This document shows positions 1 through 12,900 of a stretch of 18,382 nt of DNA, one piece after another. The notes below the pieces were generated by a model. It was not told the DNA's origin. It did no database searches and saw nothing but the letters and a program-made list of their open reading frames with translations. Origin of the DNA: Treponema sp. (lineage in GTDB: Bacteria > Spirochaetota > Spirochaetia > Treponematales > Breznakiellaceae). Every line of letters begins with the position of its first letter. Positions within the stretch are counted from its first letter, which is position 1. Made by a program: the position numbers and the translations under genes. The stretch covers positions 1 through 18,382 of the forward strand of contig JAIRZS010000152.1 of assembly GCA_031267115.1 (NCBI GenBank). The letters run 5' to 3'.

Positions 1-74
1 GGAGCAGCGTCAAAAAAAGCCCGCCATAGGGTAAAATTGTTTTACCCTTGCCGTCAACGGCGCTCCCCCTCCTT
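1..74 (-). other. Possible partial, frameshifted start of a further exported protein
   Basis: Downstream of the giant gene the minus strand carries a strong Shine-Dalgarno sequence (AAGGAGGGGG, about 74-65). Seven bases later a TTG codon opens a frame running through an in-frame ATG (27-25), but it stops at TGA (12-10) directly after a run of seven T (18-12). One extra T would join it to a frame reading MAGFFLTLL at the window edge, which looks like the start of a signal peptide. The neighbouring frame, which reads through the edge, has no ATG, GTG or TTG start placed after the Shine-Dalgarno. So this may be a gene switched off by a T-tract change, a sequencing error, or chance. Only nine bases lie beyond the tract, so confidence is low. 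Confidence 0.25.
29..47. repeat. Perfect 8-bp inverted repeat with 3-nt loop
   Basis: The arms GGGTAAAA and TTTTACCC pair perfectly around a 3-base loop. A second smaller inverted repeat, GCCGT-ca-ACGGC, lies next to it at 50-61. Neither is followed directly by a T run in the minus-strand direction, so they do not look like a classic terminator for the giant gene. They lie inside the possible coding start at the left edge, where they could form structure over the initiation region or be an operator. Function is unknown. Confidence 0.4.
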
Positions 75-138
75 AACTTGCCGACAGGGGACGACAGGCC
101 CCCGGCTGAATTTTATAAAAGCAACCCTGTTTCCATGC

Positions 139-963
139 TTATTCCTCCTGAAACTTTTCTTTAATCTGAATGGTTTTTTCGGCCCGGTATTCTATCTGGC
201 CGTCAGGGGCTGCAAGTTCAAGCTTGAACCTGATGTATCCGGATTCCGCGTCTTCGGGTATGGTACAGCGGTTTCCCTCCAGGGGAAGCCATTCAGCGCC
301 GTAGCTTACATACCATTTTTTTGCCAGGGGCAGCCTGCGGCTGTAATACCAGGGTCCCGGACGGCCTTCCAACACAAGTTCTGTTCCTGCCTCATAGTCT
401 TCTGCAAACCCGTTCCGCCCTGCCGCCGGCATATCAATGCCTCCAGCATTGGCGTCTTTCCCCTGATCCCCGTTTTTCAGAATGACGATATCCGCAGTTA
501 TGTTTCCCTTTTCCTGAACCGCGATAAGCGGCGGCAGTTTTTCCAATCCTGTAACCGGGATATCGGCCCAGCTTTCTGCGGCAAGCCGCTTCATATAAAC
601 CGAAGCGCCCCCAGCGTAATAGGCCCGGTTGATCATAACATGTTCCCTTACCGGACTCCATGAGGCCGGCGGCTCGATCCCCTCGGGAAGGAAAAGATAC
701 GCCACAGCGTCTCTTGCGGCCCGGAAACGGATGCTGCCCACTTTGCCGGTGTTTTCATTGCCGTCAGGCAAATCCCCGGACTCCCAGATGATATATTCCG
801 CCCCTGCCGCATAAGAAGGCAGATTTACCAGGGCGGCGGGGTGCGAGCGGTCAGGTTCCGGTTTTCCATTGTCTTTACGCAGTATGGGCATACCGTTACG
901 GAGATTGGCAACCGCCTGCCTTCGGCTTCCCCTGATAAAAGCATCGGCGATTAGCGACGCTTC
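139..963 (-). other. C-terminal tail of the giant, unrecognised (residues about 4779-5052)
   Basis: About 274 residues follow the last Ig-like repeat. The tail is beta-rich and ends in a charged stretch with KEKFQEE. It has no terminal Phe/Tyr as in outer-membrane beta-barrels, no visible type IX sorting domain, no transmembrane helix and no LPXTG motif. One segment (around KKWYVSYGAEWLPLEG) looks like a further Ig-like or carbohydrate-binding-type fold, but I cannot name a family. Confidence 0.5.
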
Positions 964-3900
964 CGCCCAGAAAGGCTGTACGGTAAATTCCATTGTTTTC
1001 CATTCGCTGTAGTTTCCCGCCCTGTCCGAGGCGCGGTATTCAAGGCGGTAGTTTCCCTCGCCAAGGAAAATCCGTTCCCGGTAAATTTCCGTTTCCCCGC
1101 CGTTCAGCCGGTATTCAACCGTTTCAATGCCCGACACAAAATCTTCCGCGTTTATGCTTAATTCGCAGAATCCCCGGTCAAGCAGTATTTCAGTGTCCGC
1201 ATAGGGTTCCTCATAGTCAACCTGGACCGTATGCCGGCGTATTTCTTCCCGGTTCCCCGCCCGATCAAGGGCGTACCAGGAAAAATTGTGTATTCCCTGG
1301 GTGTTGAAATTTACCGGCCCGTCGTACGCGCCGCCATTGGTCCATATCCGTTCAAGCCCGGACATATCATCCCAGGCCTCGATTTCCAGCTTCACCGGAT
1401 TTCTGTACCAGCCGTTTTCAGGCTCTTCTTCGGATAGCGTAAATTCGCTTTTAGGCGCTTTTGTGTCAACTTTCACCTGGAGCCGCTCTATCGGGCTTCG
1501 CAACCCGTGGCTGTCCACCCCGTACGCGCTTATCTGATGTTCGCCGTCAGGGAGCGGAAGTTTTGATTCGGGATCTTCCAGTTCTTCGCCGTCAAGCCAC
1601 GCCATAACGGAGGCGGTAAAGGTCTCCCTGTCAACGCTTGTGATCCGCATAGACGGCGTGGTGATGTACCAGCCGTTTATACCGTCCGCTGTGGCAGGTT
1701 CCAATACAATTTCCGTTTCAGGCCCCTGGGGATTTGTCGAGCCGCCATAAGCGCGGATGATCCCTTCATCGCCGGCGGTGTATATCTTCTCACGGTAAAG
1801 TACAAACCGGCTATACGAGCCGCTTTCCCGCAGGACAGGCTGCCCGCTGAAACAGTTCATCACCGTAAATCCTTCCTTCCCAAAAATAAGGAGCGATCCC
1901 CTTCCGGCGGCAATGTCCGCGACAGATTCCCCGCCAAGGGGCCATTCATGGATCAGGCCCGGTTTGCCCCTGCCGTAACTGCGTACCGCGCCTTGTTCCG
2001 ATACAAAGACGGTATCGGCTGTCAGGGCGAGTTCCGCCCTGCCGCCGGAAGCACGGGAAACCCGCGCAGTTTCCCGGAGATCCCGGTCCAGGATAACCAG
2101 GTGCTTCTCCGTAACAAGCGCCATACCGGCGCTGTCCGCTGCTGCGGCGAGGATTCTGCCCTCAAATTCCCGGGAAGAATCCTGTCCGTAAATGGCGGTA
2201 ATACGGTTTCCGTTAATTTCATAAGCATGGTGATTCATCCATATAACGGAACTTGCGCCATTGTATTTTTTCTCTTTTTTCTCGCGCAGAAAGCCCGGCG
2301 CCGCGTCTATGACAAGAAGGGCGCCCTCTGTTTCGGTAAGAACAGTAGAGCCGTCGGAACTGAAAGAAAGTATTCCTTCCCGGCTCCAAAGCAGGGTTCC
2401 CAAATCAAGTTCCCGTGTTTCCAGAATACCCTGGGAACTAAGCGCGTACAGCCTGCCGCCGGCGTACATTACCTGTTCGTAGCTGCCCGTGACGCTCCAG
2501 TCGGTTCTTCCGTTTGATGACCGGAGAGCCGTAATGCCGCTCCCCGAAACCAGGATGATCTTTTCTTCTGCGGCCAGCATATAATCCGGCGTTACGGAAA
2601 CTTGTTCAGCAAACAGAACCTCATTCCCGGCCGGCAAATCGGTATTCACCGATCTGCTTTTGCCGCCGTCTTTGCCGGTCTGCGCCCAGGATTCTTCCCG
2701 CACCGTGATAACAACGATCCCGCTTCCCTTTCTTCCCACACCATCGCTGAGCGCGATTTCCGCCTGGTAGCGTCCGGTATGCCTCGGCCTTCCGTGAATC
2801 TCCCCCTCGGCGCTTAGTTCAATACCCGGAGGCAGTTCCCCGCCTGAAATACGGTATTCCACTTTCCCGTTTCCGCCCCTTGCGGCAAGTTTTTCATAAT
2901 AGGGGCTTTCGGCAAGGCCGTCGGGAAGCACCCGGCTCAGAAGTTCCGGGGCGTCCGCGATGCTTACGGTAATTTCCGTTTCAGCCTCGTAGTTCCCGCT
3001 GTTCCCGGCTATCCTGATCTTCCAGGATCCGTTCGCATAGTTACCGCTGTCCGCGCCGATTTCAAGTTCCAGTACCGCGTTGGGAACGGCGGAGTACCGG
3101 TCCAATACGGCGGACAGGGGGGCGGCGCCTGTTTCGGCGCGGAGACTCACCTCGCCGGAATAACCGGTGAGGAACAGGGAAAGTTTGCGCTTTTCACCGG
3201 AACTCATTTCGAGATGCGGCGTTTCGCTCCTCAGCGAGAACCCCATCTTTTTCACCGTAAAGGGAAGGCCGTTACTCTCTATGCCGTCGCCTTTGTCCCC
3301 TCTTATTATACGCACGATCCCGCTCTCCCCGTTTTCGGGAACCGTGAAGGTAATCTTACTGTCTGACCAGGAGAGGGTCTCCGCCCGGACATTGTTCAGA
3401 TATAGAACGCCCCCCAATCCCAGGGATGAACCGTAGAGGCAGGCCTCCGAGAGAGGGTATCCGTACGCCGGGGACACTGCGTTAAGGCGCGGCGCGGGCG
3501 TGCTTTCGCGTACCACGGTTATCAGTTCAAAACTCTTTCCCTGCCCTCCGGAAATAACGCTTTTGTAGGTCCCGGGAACGGCGCTGCTGTGTATATGCAC
3601 TCTGATGTTCGCGGTATTTCCTGCCGGAATGACCGGAAGGGTAATATCCAGAATGCCGGGTTTTTCAATTACCGTAAAGGACGCGTTCCCGCTGAAACCT
3701 TCAACACCGGTAACGCCCACCCAGTAATCCGCGCTTCCTCCGGGAACAGCCTCGGCAATCCGGGTATACAATTCGGCATACCAGTCGGGAAGCAACACCG
3801 TTATGTCAAACGAAGCGGATTTACCGCCGGGAGCGGTAAGCGTAAGGGGGCGGGTCCCGCCCTGTTTTTGAACGGGAACTACCGCTTGTATCACCGCGGA

Positions 3901-6900
3901 TGACCATTCGCCGCCACCGGAACCGAGCGCAATTTCGTCACCGTTGAATACCGCCTTTGTACCGGGAACAAAACCGCTTCCATATAATGTGAGAATCTGT
4001 TCTTCCGTACCGTTGAATTTTACGGGTTCAACACTGTAAATTTCCGGATCAGGCCAGCGTACCCGGATTTCAAGGGTAAAGGGCGCGTTTAATTCACCAT
4101 TGGCCTCGTTTATCGCCTCGCAGGGATAGGTATAGACGCCGGGAACCGTATCGGCGGGAAGGGATAAGCGCCAGGGAATGCTTACGGTTTTCTGTTCAAT
4201 TTTTACAGGCCCGGTAAAATACAGAGTACCCGGAGGAACAGCCGAATTTGATTCCGTATGCCGCCGCCGAGCAAGAATATACCCCGACGCTTCATAGGAT
4301 TCTTCATAATCCGCAATGGTAACGGTAATACTGCCTTCGACGAGCCCGCCGGATACCCCTTCCGCTCCGGCCGGTACGTTCTGTATCAGCGGGCGGTTAC
4401 CCGCCGGCCTTTTGCCGCCGATGACAATCTCAACCGGCGCGGAATAGGCGCTTTCCTGCCGGTTTCCGTCGATCGCGGCAACACGGAAGCTGAGTTCCTC
4501 TCCTTCGCCAAATCCCGGCAAGGTAAATGAAGTAATATTCCCGACATAAACGGTGTTTTCCGAACCTACAGTCTTGTTTACAAATTTAACATTGTATCCC
4601 GCAGTCCTTGCGCCGTTGTTGTTTTCCCAGCGCAGCACCACGGTACCCCGGTCCGTTTCCGCGAGGCGGACCGGTTCAGGTTCCAGAAGCGGCAGACCGC
4701 TTCGGTCAACCCGGATCTTTCCCGGCGCGTAAACCGCGGGAGCCGTGAAGCCGTCTCCTATTTCCAGTTCCGCCGAAATGACGTACTCGCCATCGGCAAT
4801 ATCTTTCGCCGGTACCCATGCTTCAAAACTCCCGTCGATTTCCACCGGAAAAACACCCAGTTCGAACCCCGGCTTGCCCCGATCCTCGCGGGCTTTAACA
4901 ATGACACTGTTATACCCTATTTCGGCCTGTCCCCTGAGGACGAATTCATCCTGTACCAATTCCGTCCCGGAACCCGGCTCCATGATAACAAGGGAAGGCA
5001 TGCGATCGGTTCCCAAAACAGACAGCTCATACGCTTCCTCGTCCACATTTGCCACCCTGATCTGCCAGGTTCCCTGTTCCGGGTTATGAACGATAAAGGC
5101 GATAACATTTTCATACAGCACTGTTTCGACATTCTCTTCTCTTTCGGAGTATTCTTTGCCCGACGGAGATGTACAGATAACAAGCGGATCGCCTTCGATG
5201 TACGCAAGCAGAAATACTACCCTTTCAAGGTCCTTTCCATAAACACCAACCGTATAATCTGTACCTGCCACATCACCATAGTCCGAAATATCATTGGAAA
5301 TAATTCCGGGATTTGAAACGGAACGCCTTACCGAACCCCGCAGGCTTGGCGCGCTCCATGACGGCCTTTCTATGGTGTATGACGAGACATTGCCGACACG
5401 AAAACCGTTTGATCCGAAATACACTCCCTGTCTGCCAAGTATGGGTATACTCACGGTGGCTTTAAACGCGTCTTTGCCATTGGTAAATCTGCCCAGTTCC
5501 GCGTCAACTGTAAACCACAGATCGAAAGGCGGTATTACAATATCTATAGGACCTATGCTCGTATCCAGAAGAATTCCCTTGGGTATGCCGAATTTTACAT
5601 AACCTTCCCCGGAAAGGATCGTATTTCCGTTCTTGTCAAAAATATAGATATCCAGGCCGCCGCTGACAAACCTTAGCTCAACGGACAATCCGCCATAAAA
5701 CCCTTTTCCGGACAAAGCCGCGATAGTATCGGCGTTAATATTAATAGATCCTCTTAATACCGCCGCTCTGCCCTGGAAAGCCCAATTGGCGTTATCAATG
5801 TCAATCCATACATTAGGGTTAATGCTAATGATGCTGCCGCCGTAAGCGTCATTGATGTAAAGGCCCAGCTTTATCCGGGGTCCCTTGGGATTAAACATGT
5901 TCTTTATCTTCGCCGGCAATTCATCAGGCGGGCCGTAACTGATTCCCCCTCCTATTCCCGACAGGAACAAACCGGTATTTCCAAGCGGAATGCCGCCAAA
6001 AGCGGTCTGCCAGGAAAATTCCGCCTGCTTAAGGCCTATGGGGTAAAGCGTTGAACGGCTGGCAAACGCCAGCCTGGCGTCGATGGTTCCCGCGCTGGGG
6101 ATAAAAACACACCCGCCGCCGCCGATCACATAATCCGAACCGCTGAAGGAAAAAGAAACCTTGATGTTGCTGAAATTAAGACCGCCTAGTTGAAAATCCG
6201 GCAGCCTGAATTCACCGCTTTCGATCTCGATTCCTTTGGCAGCCGAAAGCCCCGCGTTCTCAAGGCTTACTTCAAGGCTTTTCATAAAATCAGGCGTTTT
6301 TATCTTTATCTGCGAAAAACTTATCCGCTGTTTGGTAAATTCTATGGTGGGGCCGATCAGCGCGATGGAAAAACCGGCAACTTCCAGGTCAAATTTCGGT
6401 AACTCAAAATCCCCCTCAAATGATCCGTCGGGACTAATCCGGGTGTTTTTCACGGCAAATTCCTTGCCTCCCAATGAACCCAAAAAAGACGGGAACCGTA
6501 TCCGGCAGGACTTCAGGCTGACATAGAACTGCTTTGCCGGATCATGCTCGAAATAAAGCGAATCTATTTTCGCGCTGAATCCCGCTATTTCAAGTTCCAT
6601 ATTCCCCAGCCCTCCCTGAATGTCCAGGATGCGCCCATTCCAGCCGAGCTTGAAAACATTAAGATCGATCCGGCTGTTCGCGATTCCTTTGGGAAAATAA
6701 GCGGGCAGTGTAATTCCGGCTCCCAGAGTTACGCCGTTGTCACTTAACAGCAAAGATCTTGCCTCAATCCTGAATCCGCCCAGAAAATTAAAAGAAATAG
6801 CCGAATTTAGTCCTAAATCAAAGGTCTTCAACCCGGTGCGGGTAGACAGAGACAACCTGCTGATAACAAATTCAGGCTCTTTTAGCTCTGCGGGCAGCCC

Positions 6901-9900
6901 GTCAGCCGCAAGTTTAACCCTGCCCGAGATATCAAGGATAAATTCATTCTCATCCTCTTTTTGAAATTTAAAATAACCGTCCTTTAAATCCACAACATTG
7001 AATATTTTTGCATTAATTTTTGCTGCGCTGATGTCTATTTCGGATATCTTTCCGTCCGTGTTGATTTTGAATTTCTTTATGGCTATTACCATGCCTTTCA
7101 GACCCTGGGGAAAGAAATCAGGCAGGCCGAGGCTGCCGGTAAGAGAGATTTCCGCCGGAGAGTCTTCCTGTTTATCAATAACAAGTTTTACGCCCTGCAT
7201 AGCCAGACTGTCAAACAATTTGCTATTCGGCACATCGATATTCGCGTAAAGGGATTTTATTCCTTTCTGGCCGTCAAGGCTTATAACCGTCTCGGTTCTG
7301 AGGCCTCCCAGCCCCTTGGGAAATTTACTCTCGGGTAGTATGATGACGCCCGCCAAATCAATGCCGAATTTTTCTTCATCCTTGTGCATATTGATAACGG
7401 CGTTCTGTATTTGTACCGCGCCGATAAGATCGAACACCACTCCCGGCTCTGTCGCGAAATAAGCGTCGAAAGACCTGATGGAACCGTCAAGGCCGATACG
7501 GAAATCCCGTATTGCCGTGGTTCTGCCGGCAAGGTATTTCGGAAAACTTGCGGGAAAAACAATATTACCCGAAAGACCAACAAGCCCGTCCTGTTTTTCA
7601 CCGTCCCACTGAACATCAATCTGAATGTTAGAAAAATTCATCCCGTGTATTTCCAGGGAATGGAGAAAAGCCCCGGCCTTTAATCTGCTGACAGCCGGAA
7701 CTGCGGGATTGATAGTAAATGCCTCAATTGAAAGGCGGGAACCGGCCAGAGATCCGGGCATATTGCCGGTCATCATAATATCCCCGGCAACAGACAGCTC
7801 AATATCCTGCCTGTTCTTCGCACTGACAGCCAGCGAGCCGTTTTGCAGCATCACGCCCTTTGTGCCGGGCAGTATTTCTCCGTTTAAGTCTTTCAGGGAA
7901 GCTGAAACATTCCCCAGCGATCCGTCTCTTTTTATTGAGAATGAATCGAGTTCCGCTGTTTTTCCTGCAAGGAAGGCGGGCATTCTTTCAGCGGGGAATG
8001 TGACGGAGCCTTTAAAACCAAAGGATCTTTCTTTATCGAGCCAAAGCTGGGCAAGGTAGAAACTAATACCCGCAAAATTAAACCGAATATTGGTATCGGC
8101 CTTTATCGAATCAAAATCAAATACACCCTGGACCGGGTTAAACCGCACCTGTTCTATCATTGTGCCGTCTACCGCAAACCCTGCGGGAAAACAAAGCGAA
8201 GCGTTGTTGAGAATAACCCAGGGCTGTCCGTCCGTATAGCGGATCACCAGATTATTCAGGGAAAGGGCCCATGCATCAAGGAAAGGGATCGTACATTCTT
8301 CGTCCATTCGGACATCCAGAGATCTAATGCCCCCGTCAAGCCCTGCGGTAAAATCCCGGATAACCAGCTTGCGCCCGGACAGTGTTCCCGGCATAGTCTC
8401 GGGAAGGCTTACCATACCCGACAGCGTTACTATCCCGTCTTTGATGTTGAAATCATCCAGTGAAAATACCATGCCCCAGATTTTCACCTGATCGATAAAT
8501 GAATTTTCCAGACTAAGATTATTATCGGACAGGCGCAGCCCGGCAAGGCGCAACGGCGCCCCCTCCATTGACTGCGGAAGCGTAATATCCGCCCCCTGGA
8601 TATGCAGCCCGGCAGTGTTTACGGTTATCCCTTCAAAGGAAAAACCAAAACCGCCCAGATTGAGCCTGTAATTCTCTATTCCGTTTTCCGTCAGGAAACT
8701 GCCGTCCGCGCCGAATTTTACACTTTCATAGTACAGGGTATGGCCGTTAAACGGCCTGGGCATGGTAACAACCACGCTTCCCGTAAGCCATGCCCGGCCA
8801 AAGCTGCTTCCCACCAGTTTTATGGCTGCCCCCGCGAAAGAGGCCAGTTCCAGGTCCTGAACAAGGTTTCCGTCCTGGGCCAGCAGCCCTTCTGTTGTAA
8901 AACCGAGAGACCCTAACGGGATATTTATCCCCCGGTACCTGACCGTATTGGCGGCCACCCGCACTCCTCCGAGTTCGAATGATACTCCCTTGCCCTGTAT
9001 ATCCCAGTCACCGTAACGGTAGCCAAGCTCCGCGTCGTTTCCCTCCGAAATTACGGCGAATCCGGCAAGCAATTCCATGCCTTTTCCGGAAACAGCAATT
9101 CTGCTGTCTTCATCCCACCACTTTGCACCCAGGGAACCGCCAAGACGAATGCCGTCAGCGGTTATGGCATAGGAACTGCTGTCCACCCGGTACCCATTGG
9201 AAGAAGTAAAGCGTATCCGTTTTTTTCCGTCTTCGCCGCTTATTGCTATTCCCGAAGAATCAAAACAGGTTTTGCCGAATATAATTTCGACAGAATCGCC
9301 AAGAACTGGCCGGATCAGGGGCGCGGCGCAGGCAAGAACGAATTTCCCTCCCTGGAGTTCCAATTCAGCGCCGGGGAGTTCCAGCGGTATACCCCGGATC
9401 GCGGCGCCGTGAGCATATTCATCCGCTCTGCCGCTTACGATACCGCCGCTTCCCAAAACAAGGCTTTCGGGAAATTTGACCGTAAAACCGCCAAGTGTCT
9501 CAGGCAGCAGCAGCATTCCGGTGCCTTTTAAGCCATCAACGGTAAGCGCGAAGGCCTCATAGGCAAATTTCCAGCCGTGAATAAGGTAGTCCGCCGGTCC
9601 CGAGGGGGGAAGTCCGGCAAGCACGGCGGTCTCGGTAAAACAGAAATCGTTAAATTCAAGAATTTCGGGATTCATTCCCGGAATGGAACGGGAACGCAGC
9701 GTTCCTATTTTGATATGGCTTCCCAAAAATTCAATATCTTCCGGCGTAAATTCAAAACCCCCGATAATAATATTGGCGGAACCGGAATAAAAACCGTCCA
9801 TGCCTCCAAACGGATCAAATTTAACATCCGGAAAATCCCAGCTTTCCCTACCTGTTATCTCTGCGGCTACCGCTCCAAGGGGGACCGTCACAATACCCGA

Positions 9901-12900
9901 GACCCCGTTTTTTGTAATGTATCCGCCTTTTACCAGCACCGGATTGCCATAGCCGTTTTCCAGATAATAATGTTCGGTTATGATCCCGTCATTAAAGACA
10001 TCGTCTTTTTGGCGGCTGGTCAGTCCAAGATCAATGAACTGCCGGCGGCCGCCGCTGTGAAGTATCTCTCCCTGTTCAATAAAAATCCCTTCCCTGACAA
10101 AACGGGCCGTAACGGCGATAACAGGGAACCCATGTACCGTTGCGGTAAAACCGGAAATCGCACCGCCCTCGTTCCAGTCAAGGCCTTCATTGGTAAGAAC
10201 GAAATTACTTGTCTGTATAGTCCCGTAAATATCGGAAGTAATAATTCCGGAAACCCGGAGCTTCCCGTCAGGGGTAAATTCGACGCCGGTCGATTCAAAA
10301 CGGCCGCCGCCGGGGACTTCCGCGTTTACCGGATCGGAGATAAAATCAGGGCCATTTGCCACCGTACCGTTCAGCGCGTCGATGATAAAATTCCTTATCG
10401 TGAGCTTCCGCATTTCATATCCGGCGGGCAGATCAAGAACCGCCTCATAAACATCAATAAAATGCCCCCGTATTCCCGCCGCTTTTACCGCAAAGGCTGT
10501 ACCGCGTATATCCAGTACCGGCGGTTCGGACGGATTTACCCTGACATTGGCGCGGATGTCCCGGCTTTCCGCCTCTGTCCGGCTTTCGCCAACCGGAATC
10601 ACCCCCCTGCCATTGGCGGCAGTAAATGAGATACCGTGGCGTTCAAGCATTGACGAGTCAAAAGAGAGCGCCGCACCGTAAAACCATTCTTTTCCCGTTT
10701 CAAGGCGCAGTGATTCCGCTTTTTCAAGCGGGAAACCGGGAATTTCTCCGCCTCCGGGCGCGGAATTAAAAGTTTCGATACTGGCCTGCCCGCCAAAAGC
10801 GCCTGAACCGCTTGAGAAACGGGCCACAGGCGGAAACCCGAGGCCGGTTTGCCCGATGCCAACAGGCGCAGTTTGCCGCAGATCTCCCAAAATGAAGGGC
10901 CGGGTATAGCGGCTTTCAAGCAATGACGCGCCGGCATTACGGTCAAAACCGATATATCCGCCTTCGATGCTAAAACCGTCTGCGGACGCTTCATATCTGC
11001 CGTTCCCGCTTTTCCCCGAAGAAAACCGGCTGCCGGCTGTAATAATTTCCTCAAGCCGGACAGCGTCAAGGCGTTTTCTTTCGTCTTTTCCGTTAATTGT
11101 CTTTATTTCATGGATTTTTATAGAACCGGGAATAGAAAGATAAATATCCTCAAACTCATCATCATCGCCGCCGCCGGTTATCCGTTTTCCGGAAAGTTCA
11201 AAACCGTTTATTGTTTCCTCGTAAGGGACCTCGAAGCGGGACGGAATTTCCCGGTTCCCGGTGCCAAATGCCCGGTGGAGGACAAGGTGATTCCCGGCTT
11301 TGTCAGAAACGGTAAATTGCAAAGTATAAATACCGTTATCTTCAAGACGGTCCAGAATAAATTCCCGCGTTTCAGGCGGCAGTATTACCGTACGGGTTTG
11401 CGTCCCAAAATCACTGGCATCCAGTACCGCCATGCTTATATGATCAAGCCCGGAATCCCCGTCGGCGATATTGTTCCAGGATATCTGCTTTGCTTTGCCG
11501 ACTTCCGCAACGGTATCCGCAATCCGGAGGCTGTTTCCCCCCGCGCCGTCAAATGCCGGCGGGATGAAATCACACTTCACGGATGTCGTACCCAGCTTCC
11601 GGTTTCCGGCATAGTCAATCGCGCAGACGGCAATTTGAACAATGCCGCTTTCTTTGCCGTTAAGGTACGCGCGGAGATCAGCCTGGAATTCCGTATCGCC
11701 CGTTTTATGCCAGCCGTCTAAATCATATTCTTTTAACGAAGTATCATCAGGCGGGAGCCAGCCTTCTTCCGCAGTGACAAGGTACCGGTATTCAGCCACT
11801 CCTGTCATATCCGCAGGCTGGTTCCAGATTACAAGCGAAAAAGTTTCCCGGCTCCATCCTTCCCGATCAATCTGCGGAATTGCGATTACCCGCACCTCGT
11901 TCGGAGAAGCGGTGTCGATTCGAAATTGATATACCGATTCTCCTGAAACATTTCCGTTAGAGGCGGCGCAGGAGGCAAAAAGGCGGTAAAATTCATGTTC
12001 CCGGTTATCTTCAAGGCTTAATGACAGGCTCCCTTCCAGCGAGGCATTCAGTTTTTCCATATTTCCCCGGCCAATTACTTCCCCTTCTCCCGCAGTATCG
12101 CCGTATATAAACACCTTCTCAAGCCGCCATTGATAGCGCCTAATTCCCGACAGGATATTGACGGGAGGCCTGAAAACAAATTCCGCTACGGGAAAAGGAA
12201 ACGCGTGTTCGGCGATCCTTGCTTCCCGGTGCGTGGCGCTCCTGATTATAGGAGAGGCGGGTATCGCCAGATCAACCGAAACAATACGCCGGCAAACCGC
12301 GCTGAAATTTCCCCCGGCGTCTTCCGTTCTAAAATAAATGTAATTCGGCCCTTCTTTAAGGCCGCCTATGCTAAATTCAGGGACCAGCATCTTCCCGGAT
12401 TCGGAGAAGACAGGGATACTGTCTTTGTTCTGGCCCAGACTCCAATACCATGCAACAACTTTCCCTGCGCGTTCAGTTCCCTTGTCCGCGTACCAATCGG
12501 AACCGCGTATGCTGACCTGGACTTCGGCGCTGCCCGAAAAATCAAAGTCGCCGAGCAGCCGTTCAGGCTCAGGTTTGGGGTAAATATCCGCCGCTTCGAT
12601 TCCCGGGGCGGTCCGGTCTATAATAAAAGCGTATTCCCTGGTTTGCCCCCTGTGCGCCACGCTGTCTTCTGCGGTAAAGCGCAGCAGATGGTTCCCTTCC
12701 TGATAATTTTCTACCGGTATCTGCGTTTGAATTGCAGACCACCCCGAAATTTCACGAAGCGGGCCGTCGTCAACAGAATACCACAGCTTTTTAACCGCCG
12801 TGATCGTGTCGCTGACCGAAATTTTAACGCCAAGCGAATTCAGGAAAGCATATTCAGGCACTTCGGCGCCCACCTGCGGGGGGCTAAGGTCTATAGTAAT

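Noticed and set aside
29..61. Inverted repeats as a terminator for the giant gene
   Set aside because: The perfect 8-bp stem is not followed directly by a T run on the minus strand; the T run at 18-12 comes ten bases later, after GC-rich sequence.
1738..2625. Quinoprotein dehydrogenase activity for the PQQ-like propeller
   Set aside because: Only blade repeats are visible; no PQQ-binding or catalytic residues or cytochrome motif were found, so only the fold is claimed.
9577..10629. Plus-strand open frame of 350 codons
   Set aside because: It is antisense to the giant, with the same biased composition and no recognisable motif.
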